NCBI GenBank assembly: GCA_963682085.1
Contig: OY821614.1
Span: 1,054,001-1,118,000 of the forward strand
Direction of reading: 5' to 3'
Length of the DNA stretch: 64,000 bases
Source of the DNA: Thiodubiliella sp900128405
GTDB taxonomy: Bacteria; Pseudomonadota; Gammaproteobacteria; PS1; Pseudothioglobaceae
Part shown: in pieces, positions 35,266 through 44,574 of the stretch
Numbering within the stretch: the first letter of the stretch is position 1
Layout: each line of letters starts with the position of its first letter
Notes under the pieces: model-generated
What the model saw: only the letters and a program-made list of their open reading frames with translations
Database searches by the model: none
What the model was told of the DNA's origin: nothing
Translations under genes and position numbers: made by a program

Positions 35266-35892
35266 TTGAATGACTATCTAAAAATCACAAAAAATGGGCT
35301 GTGGGACAACAACCAAGCCTTAGTGGCACTTTTGGGCTTGTGTCCTTTACTCGCAGTAACCAATAATATCGTCAATGCGATTGGGTTAGGACTAGCAACT
35401 ACCTTTGTTTTGGTGGCCTCAAACACTACTATTTCAATTTTTCGCCACTATATTCGCAAGGAAATCCGCATCCCTGTGTTTGTCCTGCTTATTGCTTCGT
35501 TTGTAACTATTGTTGAGCTGGCAATGCAAGCCTATTTTTATAATTTGTATTTAATACTGGGTATTTTCGTGCCATTAATTGTGACTAATTGTGCCATTTT
35601 AGGCAGAGCAGAAGCATTTGCCAGTAAAAATACTTGGGGTAAATCTGCATTAGATGGCTTAATGATGGGTATCGGGTTTTCCATTGTATTGATTATTCTC
35701 GGTGCCCTACGCGAATTAATTGGCTCTGGCACTTTATTCGACCAATCTGCTTTGTTGTTAGGCAGTTTGGGTGATACACTCAGCATTACCGTATTTGAAG
35801 ATTATCAAGGCACGCTACTTGCCGTTCTACCACCCGGTGCTTTTATCGGTCTAGGTTTGATTGTTGCACTTAAAAATTGGATTGATGCATAG
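35266..35892 (+). CDS. rnfE: Electron transport complex subunit RsxE/RnfE (no other rnf genes nearby)
   Basis: The 208-residue integral membrane protein has six helices and the RnfE motifs LGLCPLLAVTNNIVNAIGLG and LIVTNCAILGRAEAFASKN, a paired half-site that binds an iron-sulfur centre. It belongs to the Rnf/Rsx or NQR membrane electron-transfer complex. The other subunits (A, B, C, D, G) are not in the window. The frame has no ATG and must use TTG at 35266, with no clear ribosome binding site. The 174 bp before it hold only very short frames. Confidence 0.92.
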   Translation: MNDYLKITKNGLWDNNQALVALLGLCPLLAVTNNIVNAIGLGLATTFVLVASNTTISIFRHYIRKEIRIPVFVLLIASFVTIVELAMQAYFYNLYLILGIFVPLIVTNCAILGRAEAFASKNTWGKSALDGLMMGIGFSIVLIILGALRELIGSGTLFDQSALLLGSLGDTLSITVFEDYQGTLLAVLPPGAFIGLGLIVALKNWIDA

Positions 35893-36670
35893 CATTCATA
35901 ATTATCTAAATAGTCGTCTCATTGATAGCGTCCCCCTTTTAGAGTTGGCATTAAAAAAAGACCATTCTTGGCTTATTGCAAATAACGATTACACCCTCAA
36001 CGCCCAAGAAAAGTGCACGCTAGACCACCTTATAGAGCAACGCCAAAAAGGCATACCTTTTGCCTATTTAAGTGGCACAAAAGGCTTTTACCACCTAGAT
36101 TTCAAAGTAACGCCTGACACTCTTATCCCCCGCCCAGAAACTGAACTTTTAATTGACATTGCGCTGGATTTATTCAAAAAAAAGCCTTGTCGTTTACTGG
36201 ATTTAGGCACAGGCAGTGGTATTATTGCCATTACCTTAGCGGATAAAAATCCACATTGGCAGGTAAATGCCACAGATTTTTGTGAAAAGGCACTTGCGGT
36301 AGCAAGACAAAATACCAATAAAAACATCAATTTTCAACAGGGTAATTGGTTTGATGCTGTGCCTAATCAAACTTTTGATTTAATCATTTCCAACCCACCT
36401 TACATTGAACAAAATAACCCTTATTTAAAGGATTTAACCTATGAGCCACAAAGCGCATTGGTTTCTGGCAAAGATGGCTTAGACGACATTCGCCTTATCA
36501 TTAAAAATGCACCAAAACACCTTAACAAACAAGGCTACCTCTTGCTGGAACATGGCTACAATCAACAACAACAAATCACCCAACTATTAAAAGATAATTT
36601 TCTCAATATTCGTAAATATAATGACTATAATCAACAAAACCGTGCCATTTTGGCGCAACTTAAACTCTAA
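35885..36670 (+). CDS. prmC: Peptide chain release factor N5-glutamine methyltransferase PrmC
   Basis: PrmC methylates the glutamine in the GGQ motif of RF1 and RF2. The frame can be read from 35861, but the ATG at 35885, which overlaps the rnfE stop, gives the normal length (about 261 residues). AdoMet site LLDLGTGSGIIAITLA (about 106) and the catalytic NPPYIE (about 169) are intact, with IPRPETELLI before them. It is usually next to prfA, which is not here. Confidence 0.95.
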   Translation: MHSIHNYLNSRLIDSVPLLELALKKDHSWLIANNDYTLNAQEKCTLDHLIEQRQKGIPFAYLSGTKGFYHLDFKVTPDTLIPRPETELLIDIALDLFKKKPCRLLDLGTGSGIIAITLADKNPHWQVNATDFCEKALAVARQNTNKNINFQQGNWFDAVPNQTFDLIISNPPYIEQNNPYLKDLTYEPQSALVSGKDGLDDIRLIIKNAPKHLNKQGYLLLEHGYNQQQQITQLLKDNFLNIRKYNDYNQQNRAILAQLKL

Positions 36671-36679
36671 GGAAACAAA

Positions 36680-37777
36680 ATGAAAAAAACAATTCAAATA
36701 ATTATTCTTTTAACATTCAGTATATCTGCTACGGCTGGTTGGTTTAATAACGACAAGCAAAAACCAGTCCAACAACAAGACAAAAAAACTTACACGCTTA
36801 AATTAGCCGAAACTTGGCCAAGCAATTTCCCTATTTTTGGCGACACAACCAAAAAATTTAAAAAACTAGCAGAGGCCATGTCAAATGGCAGATTAAAAAT
36901 TAGAATTGACTCAAAAAACAAACACAAAGCCCCATTCGGTATCTTTGACTTCGTTAAATCAGGGCAATATGACCTAGGGCATTCTGGCTCATACTTTTGG
37001 AAAGGCAAAGACATTAACACGCTATTTTTTACCTCTATGCCCTTTGGTATGACCACATTCGAGCAACATGCTTGGTTTGAATACGGTGGTGGTCAAGAAT
37101 TAATGGACAAAGTTTATGTTAAACATGGACTCAAATCCATCATTGGTGGCAGCACAGGCAACCAAATGGGTGGCTGGTTTCAAAAAGAAATTAACTCAGT
37201 TGCCGATTTGCAAGGCCTAAAAATGCGCATCCCCGGCTTTGCAGGCGAAATCATGGCAGAAGTTGGTGCCAAACCCACCAATATCCCACCCGGTGAACTT
37301 TACACTGCACTAGACCGTGGCACGATTGACGCATTAGAATGGGTTGGCCCATCACTAGACTTGAGAATGGGCTTTCACAAAGTTGCCCCTTATTATTACA
37401 CTGGCTGGCATGAACCTGGCACTGAATTACAATTCTTAATCAATCTCAAAAAATACAACAGTTTACCCAAGGATTTACAAACCATTTTAATCTCAGCAAT
37501 GAAATTATCCGCTTATCAAATGTATAGCCAATCCGAACACGAAAGTGCCAAAAATTGGACAACTATGAAAAAAGACTATCCTAATATCAAAGTTAAAACC
37601 TTTCCTAAACCCGTCTTTGATGCACTCAAAACCGCAAATAACAAACTTCTTAAAAAATTGGCTGCAAACAACCCACTTTCTAAAGAAATTATCGAATCCC
37701 AATCCAGTTATCTACGGAAAATACGCGCTTGGACAGCCATTTCAGACCAAGCCTACTTGAACTTTCAATCCAAATAA
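36680..37777 (+). CDS. dctP: TRAP transporter solute-binding protein DctP
   Basis: This periplasmic binding protein feeds a sodium-driven TRAP transporter. The 365 residues start with a signal peptide (MKKTIQIIILLTFSISATAG) and contain the DctP-type motifs KMRIPGFAGEIMAEVGAKPT and GTIDALEWVGPSLD, with an arginine (Arg in LKMRIPG) that pairs with the ligand carboxylate. The EWVGP form and YYYTGWHEPG resemble binders of 2-keto acids or mannitol/lactate-type solutes (TakP-like), which is only suggestive. dctQ and dctM follow. Confidence 0.93.
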   Translation: MKKTIQIIILLTFSISATAGWFNNDKQKPVQQQDKKTYTLKLAETWPSNFPIFGDTTKKFKKLAEAMSNGRLKIRIDSKNKHKAPFGIFDFVKSGQYDLGHSGSYFWKGKDINTLFFTSMPFGMTTFEQHAWFEYGGGQELMDKVYVKHGLKSIIGGSTGNQMGGWFQKEINSVADLQGLKMRIPGFAGEIMAEVGAKPTNIPPGELYTALDRGTIDALEWVGPSLDLRMGFHKVAPYYYTGWHEPGTELQFLINLKKYNSLPKDLQTILISAMKLSAYQMYSQSEHESAKNWTTMKKDYPNIKVKTFPKPVFDALKTANNKLLKKLAANNPLSKEIIESQSSYLRKIRAWTAISDQAYLNFQSK

Positions 37778-37783
37778 AAAAAA

Positions 37784-38257
37784 TTGAGCCATTACACTCG
37801 ATGGCTAGAACGCCTAATCGTTGGACTGTTATTGCTTACGATTTTTAATGTCTTTCTTGATGTTTTACTTCGTTACGCCTTTAATAACTCCTCCATCGCC
37901 CTACAAGAAATGGAATGGCACCTATTTTCAGCTATGTTTTTGCTCGGCATTTCCTACACTCTGCAAAAAGATGCCCATGTTAGAGTTGATATTTTCTACA
38001 CCAAATTTTCTCCACAAAAACAAGCCCTCATCAACCTCATTGGTTTCGCTCTATGCATTCTACCAATCAGCCTGCTAGTTGCTTATTATGGCATTGATTT
38101 CGCCTATTCGGCTTATCTTATCAACGAGCAAAGTGGCGACCCCGGTGGATTAACGCACCGCTTTATTATCAAAAGTATAATTCCAATTAGTTTTATTTTA
38201 ATCATTATTTCTGGCATATTATTTGCCAAAAATAACTATGAGGTGCTAAAACAATGA
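37784..38257 (+). CDS. dctQ: TRAP transporter small membrane subunit DctQ
   Basis: The 157-residue protein has four membrane helices with the DctQ pattern (LRYAFNNSSIALQEMEWHLF, then KDAHVRVDIFYTKFSP). It begins at a TTG 6 bp after the dctP stop and ends by overlapping dctM by 4 bp. It links the binding protein to the large transport subunit. Confidence 0.92.
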   Translation: MSHYTRWLERLIVGLLLLTIFNVFLDVLLRYAFNNSSIALQEMEWHLFSAMFLLGISYTLQKDAHVRVDIFYTKFSPQKQALINLIGFALCILPISLLVAYYGIDFAYSAYLINEQSGDPGGLTHRFIIKSIIPISFILIIISGILFAKNNYEVLKQ

Positions 38258-39549
38258 TTGGCTTAATTATGTTTGCCATTACCTTGATATTATTAATGGT
38301 TGGCTTTCCCGTGGCATTTACCTTTGCTGGTGTGGCAGTTATTTTTGGTGTTTTAACTCAAGGCGTTGACTTATTCGCCTTTATGCCGTATCGCATTATG
38401 AGCATAATGCAAAATACCATTCTTATGGCTGTACCGTTGTTCGTTTTCATGGGTGTGGTCTTACAAAAAACCAAACTTGCTGAACAACTACTGGAAGCCA
38501 TGGGTGATTTGTTTGGCAATATACGCGGTGGCTTAGCAGTTTCTACTATTTTAGTTGGCTCACTGCTCGCAGCATCCACAGGCGTAGTGGGTGCAAGTGT
38601 TGTTGCTATGGGTGTGATTTCTCTCCCTGTTATGCTTAAGCACAATTACAAAAAAACATTATCTACAGGGGTTATTTGTGCCTCAGGCACTTTGGGGCAA
38701 ATCATCCCTCCTTCTATCGTGTTGATTATTTTGGCAGATGTTTTGGGTGTGCCAGCAGGTGATTTATTTAAAGGGGCAGTTATGCCATCCCTTATTTTAG
38801 TTGGTGGCTATATTACTTATGTGCTAATCATCTCTTACTTAGACCCAAAGGCGGCACCAGCGTTTAAAAGTAAAAATCATGACCTAGAAAAATCAAAAAA
38901 ATACATAGCTGTCGCCAAAGCCATTGTGCCACCTATTGCGCTCATTATTGCCGTGCTTGGTTCAATTTTTTCAGGCATTGCCACGCCAACAGAGTCCGCC
39001 GCTATCGGTGCAGTTGGCTCTTTGCTTCTGGCGCTTCTTTACCAACGACTGAACTGGAAAATGTTACGCCAATCTAGTATTGAAACCGTTAAAGTTACCT
39101 CTATGGTATTTGCTATTTTAGTTGGTGCCACCGCCTTTTCAATGGTATTTACTTATAGTGGTGGCGATATTATAGTGGAGGATTTTATTCACAGTTTACC
39201 AGCCAAAGAAATGAGTTTTATTCTTATCTCAATGTTGATTATTTTCATTCTTGGATTTTTTATTGATTTCGTGGAAATTTCACTCATTATCGTGCCAATT
39301 TTCTACCCAGCCGCCCTATCGCTTGGCATTGATATGCAATGGTTCGCTATTCTTATCGCTATGAATCTGCAAACCTCATTCTTAACGCCACCATTCGGCT
39401 TTAGTCTATTTTATTTAAAAGGTGTCGCCCCAAAATCCATTCAAACCACTGACATCTACAAAGGCGTAATGCCTTTTATCGCCATCCAAGTTACGATATT
39501 AACCAGCCTAATTCTATTTCCGCAATGGTATGGATTTAATGGGTTTTAG
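38254..39549 (+). CDS. dctM: TRAP transporter large permease subunit DctM
   Basis: The 431-residue transporter has about 12 membrane segments. The family motifs GVVGASVVAMGVISLPVML, CASGTLGQIIPPS and FSGIATPTESAAIGAVGSLL are intact and mark the ion- and substrate-translocating repeats. It completes a three-gene dctPQM operon starting at 36680. No terminator is obvious between it and the convergent rnpB. Confidence 0.95.
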   Translation: MIGLIMFAITLILLMVGFPVAFTFAGVAVIFGVLTQGVDLFAFMPYRIMSIMQNTILMAVPLFVFMGVVLQKTKLAEQLLEAMGDLFGNIRGGLAVSTILVGSLLAASTGVVGASVVAMGVISLPVMLKHNYKKTLSTGVICASGTLGQIIPPSIVLIILADVLGVPAGDLFKGAVMPSLILVGGYITYVLIISYLDPKAAPAFKSKNHDLEKSKKYIAVAKAIVPPIALIIAVLGSIFSGIATPTESAAIGAVGSLLLALLYQRLNWKMLRQSSIETVKVTSMVFAILVGATAFSMVFTYSGGDIIVEDFIHSLPAKEMSFILISMLIIFILGFFIDFVEISLIIVPIFYPAALSLGIDMQWFAILIAMNLQTSFLTPPFGFSLFYLKGVAPKSIQTTDIYKGVMPFIAIQVTILTSLILFPQWYGFNGF

Positions 39550-39673
39550 CGTTGTTACTTTGTATGTTATTTTGCCCATATTTTCCTTTTTACAAGGCGA
39601 TTTTTTTCAATACGATAACAGCACAGGCAATCTATCTAAGCAAATATTGAAAAAAATCAATGGAATAAAAAGG

Positions 39674-40011
39674 GAAGTTAGTCTATAAGCCGGGTTCTGT
39701 AATAAACGGTCATTCATCTACAAATTTTGTTACCAAAATTCTTTAGCACTCTACCCGCTACCTTGTGCGAGCCGCACCATGGGTAGCCTATTTGAGCTTG
39801 CTCCAAGTGGGGTTTACCTTGCCACGGTTGTTACCTTCCGCGCGGTGCGCTCTTACCGCACCTTCTCACCTTTTCCCAATAATTGGGTAGTTTATTTTCT
39901 GCAGCACTTTCCGTTATGTCGCCATACCTAGCCGTTAACTAGCACTTTGCTCTATGGAGCCCGGACTTTCCTCTGATAGGGAAACCTACCAGCGACCATC
40001 CGACCAACTTC
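39674..40011 (-). ncRNA. rnpB: RNase P RNA (bacterial type A)
   Basis: On the minus strand the sequence runs from GAAGTTGGTC through GAGGAAAGTCCGGGCTCCAT, the universal conserved P4 region, to GTGCGGTAAGAGCGCACCGC, GGCAAGGTAAACCCC and finally the 3' CAGAACCCGGCTTATAGAC. The order and spacing match E. coli M1 RNA, but at about 338 nt it is shorter, with reduced variable stems. A perfect -10 TATAAT (minus strand, 40019-40024) lies just before the 5' end. A run of T after the 3' end gives the terminator. It is the catalytic RNA for tRNA 5' maturation. Confidence 0.96.
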
Positions 40012-40018
40012 GCCAAAG

Positions 40019-40024
40019 ATTATA
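40019..40024 (-). promoter_or_regulatory. rnpB promoter -10 element
   Basis: TATAAT on the minus strand ends 7 bp before the deduced RNA start, the normal distance. Possible -35 sequences (CAGTCA at 17 bp, GCGACA at 20 bp) are poor. Confidence 0.5.
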
Positions 40025-40281
40025 ACATATTCAATAAATAATGACTGTCGCAATCCAAAAAAATACAAGAAACTTCTGTGCAATAAAAAAAAGTTTCATC
40101 TGCTATATGAAACGCCAAAAACAACCGTTTTTAATAAAAAGTTAATCTAAATTAGGATATAATAATTTTTCATCTACACAAGCAACAACACCCATTTTTT
40201 GTTTAATATACTAACAAAAACAAGTTCTTAATTGGTGTAGTTACTACCTAAAAAAAAATAACTTTAAAAAACAGGTTTATT

Positions 40282-40626
40282 ATGAAAAAAAATATTTTAT
40301 TTTTGCTATTCTTGATGTTTTCTAGCGTTGCTTTCTCAGATTTTAAATTTCCTGACGAAGTGCATAATGACACACAACAAGGGACTATTTATCTAAACAT
40401 TGAAAGATATAAAGACAGTGGCTTAAAGTCTTTTGTTACTACTTGCAAAACCAGACTTGAGTGTTACAAAAAGATACAGTGGGCCATTAAAACTGGAAAA
40501 TTTATTTATTGTAAAAAAGTAACTATGGTTATAAATAATCGCATTGTATGGGGTATTGATTTTGAGAATAACACAGTTTGGAAAGCCAGACAACAAAGAA
40601 AAATATGGGGTGATGAAGACACTTAA
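40282..40626 (+). CDS. Small secreted protein, unrecognised
   Basis: The 114-residue protein has a clear signal peptide (MKKNILFLLFLMFSSVAFS). The mature part (about 95 residues) has three cysteines at about 53, 60 and 80 (SFVTTCKTRLECYKK, KFIYCKKV) that could form a disulfide. It contains GTIYLNIERYKDSGLKS and ends in a basic, Trp-containing segment. I do not recognise it. Between rnpB and this gene (40025-40281) I see only AT-rich sequence and the rnpB promoter. It converges with the fumarase gene. Confidence 0.6.
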   Translation: MKKNILFLLFLMFSSVAFSDFKFPDEVHNDTQQGTIYLNIERYKDSGLKSFVTTCKTRLECYKKIQWAIKTGKFIYCKKVTMVINNRIVWGIDFENNTVWKARQQRKIWGDEDT

Positions 40627-40641
40627 AAACTTACTGATTTC

Positions 40642-42132
40642 CTAGAGACTTTTACATAAATTGTTAAAAACAGCATGGATATTCTCACCCTGAGAATCAA
40701 CGGCAACAGTAACAGGCATATCTTTAACTTCAAACTCATAAATAGCCTCCATGCCCATTTCTGCAAACGCTATTTTTTTGGCTTTTTTAATGGATTTAGA
40801 AATCAAGTAAGCGGCACCACCTACCGCAATTAAATAACTGGCTTGGTGTTTTTTAATGCTTTTAATGGTTGCTTCGCCACGCTCAGCTTTACCAATCATA
40901 CCCAAAATACCTGTGTTTTCTAACATCATATCAGTGAACTTATCCATTCTTGTTGCTGTCGTTGGACCTGCAGGACCAATCACCTCACCATTAACAGCAT
41001 CTACAGGGCCAACATAATAAATGAATTTATTTTTAAAATTCACACCTTTGGGTAACCCTTCGCCACTGTCTAACATTTTTTTGAGGCGTGCATGTGCAGC
41101 ATCTCTGCCAGTAATAATCGTGCCAGTAAGTAACAAAGTGTCGCCTACTTGCCACGCATTCATCTGTGATTTTGTCAGTGTATTTAAATCAATTTTCTTA
41201 TAATTTGAAGTGTCCATTGCTAAATCAGGATAAACACTTAAATCCACCTCTGGCAATATCGCAACACCTGAGCCATCCAGTGAAAAATGCAGGTGACGGG
41301 TGGCAGCACAATTGGGAATCATCGCCACGGCTTGTGAGGCGGCATGGGTTGGATAATCCTTAATTTTGACATCTAGCACGGTGGTTAAGCCACCTAAACC
41401 TTGAGCGCCGATACCAAGATTGTTAATTTTTTCTCTTAATTCTAAACGCATTTTTTCAAGATTACTGGGCGTTGTTTTTTGGGCAATGATCTGAATATCA
41501 ATCGGCTCCATTAAACTTTCTTTTGCCATCAACATAGCTTTTTCAGCAGTGCCGCCAACGCCAATACCTAGCACCCCAGGGGGGCACCAACCCGCACCCA
41601 TTGTTGGCACCATTTTTAATATCCATTCAACTACATTATCATCGGGCTGTAAAACGGCAAATTTTGCTTTATTTTCTGAACCACAACCTTTGGCGGCAAC
41701 AATAAATTTCAGCTGATTGCCTTTAACTACTTTCATATGAATAACGGCTGGCGTGTTATCTTTAGTGTTAATTCGACTAAATAACGGGTCTTTGACAATC
41801 GAAGCACGAAGCGGGTTTTGTGCCTTAGTATAAGCTTGGCGAACGCCTTCGTTAATCATTTCTTCTAGGGACAAATCTGTCGCCCATTCAACTGCCATAC
41901 CTACTTCAACAAAAACATTGACAATACCCGTATCTTGACACAGGGGGCGTTGACCAATAGCGGACAATTTGGAATTGATTAAAATTTGTGCCATAGCATT
42001 TTTGGCAGTCTGTTGAGTTTCTCTCTCATAAGCACTTACCATCGCTTGAATAAAATCAGGGCTATGATAATAGGAGATATATTGCAAAGCATTAGCAATA
42101 CTTTCAATGATATGATTTTGCTGGATTTTCAT
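40642..42132 (-). CDS. Class I fumarate hydratase (iron-sulfur)
   Basis: This TCA-cycle enzyme interconverts fumarate and malate using an oxygen-sensitive [4Fe-4S] cluster. The 496-residue protein fuses the alpha and beta domains. Cluster cysteine candidates are in RPLCQDTG (about 61), AKGCGSENK (about 147) and PNCAATRHLHF. The beta domain follows from about 325 (IITGRDAAHARL, YVGPVDAVNGEVIGPAGPTT). The last residues NNLCKSL are encoded by DNA like the GAGACC MITE tip, so the C-terminus may have been altered. Confidence 0.94.
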   Translation of the reverse strand: MKIQQNHIIESIANALQYISYYHSPDFIQAMVSAYERETQQTAKNAMAQILINSKLSAIGQRPLCQDTGIVNVFVEVGMAVEWATDLSLEEMINEGVRQAYTKAQNPLRASIVKDPLFSRINTKDNTPAVIHMKVVKGNQLKFIVAAKGCGSENKAKFAVLQPDDNVVEWILKMVPTMGAGWCPPGVLGIGVGGTAEKAMLMAKESLMEPIDIQIIAQKTTPSNLEKMRLELREKINNLGIGAQGLGGLTTVLDVKIKDYPTHAASQAVAMIPNCAATRHLHFSLDGSGVAILPEVDLSVYPDLAMDTSNYKKIDLNTLTKSQMNAWQVGDTLLLTGTIITGRDAAHARLKKMLDSGEGLPKGVNFKNKFIYYVGPVDAVNGEVIGPAGPTTATRMDKFTDMMLENTGILGMIGKAERGEATIKSIKKHQASYLIAVGGAAYLISKSIKKAKKIAFAEMGMEAIYEFEVKDMPVTVAVDSQGENIHAVFNNLCKSL

Positions 42133-42223
42133 TACTTATTATCTGAATTCTATTAAGATACTATTGGATTTTATAGTATTATATCCGCTATTTATTTTAT
42201 CTAATAATCTAAGCGGAGTTTTT

Positions 42224-43255
42224 ATGTTTAATTTTTTCAAACCTCAAAGTCTTTCTATTGATCTTGGAACGGCAAATACATTAATTTTTATGAATGATGA
42301 AATTGTATTAGATGAACCATCCGTTGTTGCCATTCACCATGAAAAAGGTGCGACAGAAGCAACCATTATTGCCGTAGGTCAAGAGGCTAAAAATATGCTA
42401 GGGAGAACCCCCGGATCAATTGAGGCAATTCGCCCAATGAAAGACGGCGTTATTGCTGACTTTAAAATTACCGAAAAAATGTTGCAATACTTTATTAAAA
42501 AAGTATTGCACTCTGGATTTTTTTCACCCAGCCCCAAGGTGCTTATTTGCGTACCGTGCGGTGCGACCCAAGTAGAACGGCGTGCGATTAAAGAAAGTGC
42601 AGTTGGTGCTGGTGCACGAGATGTATATTTGATTGAAGAGCCAATGGCGGCAGCACTGGGTGCAGGTATGGCAATTAGCGAGGCCTCGGGCACTATGGTG
42701 GTCGATATTGGTGGTGGCACCACAGAAATTGCGATTATGTCACTCAATGGCATTGTTTACTCCGATTCACTACGCATAGGTGGTGATGTGTTTGATGATA
42801 ATATTATTAAATTTGTGCGTAGAGAGCATGGCATTATTATCGGCGAATCCACTTCTGAGAAAATCAAAAAAGAGGTAGGCTCAGCATTCAAAACAAGCGT
42901 TGTTAAAAAAATTAAATTCAGAGGCAGGGATGTTGCCAAAGGTATTCCAGTGTCTTTTGAAGTAACCAATACAGAAATCAGATCATCTTTGCAAGAGCCA
43001 TTAGCAGCCATTGTCGGTGCAGTTAGAATAGCGTTAGAGCAAACGCCACCAGAATTGAGTTCTGATATTGCAGAAAATGGCTTGGTATTAACAGGTGGTG
43101 GTGCGTTGTTAGACGGCTTGGACGAACTCATTAAAAAAGAAACAAGATTGCCAGTGCGTGTTGCTGATGATCCTTTAACTTGTGTGGCTCGTGGCGGTGG
43201 CGTTGCCTTGGATATGATTAGTCTACACAATATAGGGTTTTTATCAGCAGAATAA
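42224..43255 (+). CDS. mreB: Rod-shape determining actin homologue MreB
   Basis: MreB filaments organise the elongation machinery under the membrane. The reading frame opens at 42164, but the ATG at 42224, following a good GCGGAGTTTTT ribosome binding site, yields the usual 343-residue start MFNFFKPQSLSIDLGTANTL. Actin-fold phosphate loops (GTANT, DIGGGTTEI, LTGGGALLDG) are present. mreC, mreD and mrdA follow in the same direction. Confidence 0.96.
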   Translation: MFNFFKPQSLSIDLGTANTLIFMNDEIVLDEPSVVAIHHEKGATEATIIAVGQEAKNMLGRTPGSIEAIRPMKDGVIADFKITEKMLQYFIKKVLHSGFFSPSPKVLICVPCGATQVERRAIKESAVGAGARDVYLIEEPMAAALGAGMAISEASGTMVVDIGGGTTEIAIMSLNGIVYSDSLRIGGDVFDDNIIKFVRREHGIIIGESTSEKIKKEVGSAFKTSVVKKIKFRGRDVAKGIPVSFEVTNTEIRSSLQEPLAAIVGAVRIALEQTPPELSSDIAENGLVLTGGGALLDGLDELIKKETRLPVRVADDPLTCVARGGGVALDMISLHNIGFLSAE

Positions 43256-43289
43256 GTTTTCTTAAAACAACTAGGGTAAATGCTAAATC

Positions 43290-44090
43290 ATGCAATTTTT
43301 AAAACTTTTTACCCCTATTTTAATTGCAATTTCTCTAATCTTTTCAGATTATAAATTTTCATTCTTAGACAGTTTTAAGCAATTACTTACCGAATTAACA
43401 TCGCCAGTGTATTTACTGGTTAACTTGCCTTCCCAATTCTATATTTGGGTCAATGAACAAGGTGTAAACAAACAGTTTTTATTAAATCAAAACAAGCGAC
43501 TTAATGCGGAGTTAATTCGTTTAAAAGTCAACTTACAGCGTCATAACGCCTTATTATCAGACAACCAAAAACTCAGTAAATTATTAAAATCACGCTATCA
43601 AGTTGACAAGGGTGTGCTTATATTGGCTCGTGTTAACACCATCAGCCAATCACGATTAAAAAAACAAATTGTCGTTAATAAAGGCAGTAAAGATGGCATT
43701 AAAGTGGGTCAAATTGCACTTGGTGCTGATGGCATACTTGGGCAAGTCAGTCAAGTAACTTCATTCCACACAACCATACTGTTGGTTACCGACCCAACCC
43801 AACACATACCTGTTAAAAATCAACGCAATGGTATTCGTGGTATTGGCAAAGGTATTGCTTCAAATCAAGAGAAATTAATGGTGCGTTTTATTGACTCTGG
43901 ACTTGATATAAAAGTTGGAGATGTCTTTTTAACCAGTTCTATTGTCTCAAAATTCCCAGCAGGCTATCCTGTAGGTCGTGTTACTCATGTGGAAAATCGA
44001 CCAAACGATCCATTTCTATATATTGAATTAGCACCAACCCAAACCACCCAACAATTAGAATTTGTTTTAATCAATAAAAGAGACAATTAG
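43290..44090 (+). CDS. mreC: Rod-shape determining protein MreC
   Basis: The 266-residue protein has one N-terminal membrane helix (FTPILIAISLIFSDYKF), a short coiled coil (about 70-100, NKRLNAELIRLKVNLQRHN) and a periplasmic two-barrel domain with NKGSKDGIKVGQ and the C-terminal GRVTHVENRP. It links MreB with the penicillin-binding protein. Its position directly after mreB supports the call. Confidence 0.94.
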   Translation: MQFLKLFTPILIAISLIFSDYKFSFLDSFKQLLTELTSPVYLLVNLPSQFYIWVNEQGVNKQFLLNQNKRLNAELIRLKVNLQRHNALLSDNQKLSKLLKSRYQVDKGVLILARVNTISQSRLKKQIVVNKGSKDGIKVGQIALGADGILGQVSQVTSFHTTILLVTDPTQHIPVKNQRNGIRGIGKGIASNQEKLMVRFIDSGLDIKVGDVFLTSSIVSKFPAGYPVGRVTHVENRPNDPFLYIELAPTQTTQQLEFVLINKRDN

Positions 44091-44091
44091 A

Positions 44092-44565
44092 ATGCGCACC
44101 CAAAGACCTTATATATTTTTTGCTAAAATCACCCTGCTTACACTGATTATTAGTGTATTTCCTTTACCTGAAATAGTTTTAAATATCGCCCCTTTTTGGG
44201 TGTTATTATTTTTTACTTATTGGTTGACTTGTTTCACCATAACACAAGGGCGATTTTTTATTGCTCTAGCCTTAGGCGTTTTAATTGATGTATTGCATGG
44301 AGATATCTTGGGTCAAAATGCATTGGCACTCATTTTAAGTATTGCTTTTATTGCCAAAATAAGGCAATCTTTTTCTGTCTCTAATATTACTACACAGCAA
44401 ATTTATATATTGTCTGCATCTGGCATTTATTTAGGGGTGTTGTTATTGGTGCACGGTCTATCCACTCAAAGTTTTGATTTTAATTACTATTTGTTATTTG
44501 CGCCATTGACAAGTGCACTATTTTGGCCTTTGGTAAAATTGGCACTCTCAAAATGCAAACATTGA
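44092..44565 (+). CDS. mreD: Rod-shape determining protein MreD
   Basis: The 157-residue membrane protein has five or six helices, with LAPFWVLLFFTYWL-like (IAPFWVLLFFTYWLTCFTI) and LGVLIDVLHGDILGQNAL, which are MreD-typical. It begins one base after the mreC stop. Sequence identity in this family is low, so the operon order is much of the evidence. Confidence 0.9.
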   Translation: MRTQRPYIFFAKITLLTLIISVFPLPEIVLNIAPFWVLLFFTYWLTCFTITQGRFFIALALGVLIDVLHGDILGQNALALILSIAFIAKIRQSFSVSNITTQQIYILSASGIYLGVLLLVHGLSTQSFDFNYYLLFAPLTSALFWPLVKLALSKCKH

Positions 44566-44574
44566 TGGAAAATT

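Noticed and set aside
42164..42223. Longer N-terminus for MreB
   Set aside because: The ATG at 42224 has the ribosome binding site and gives the conserved MreB start.
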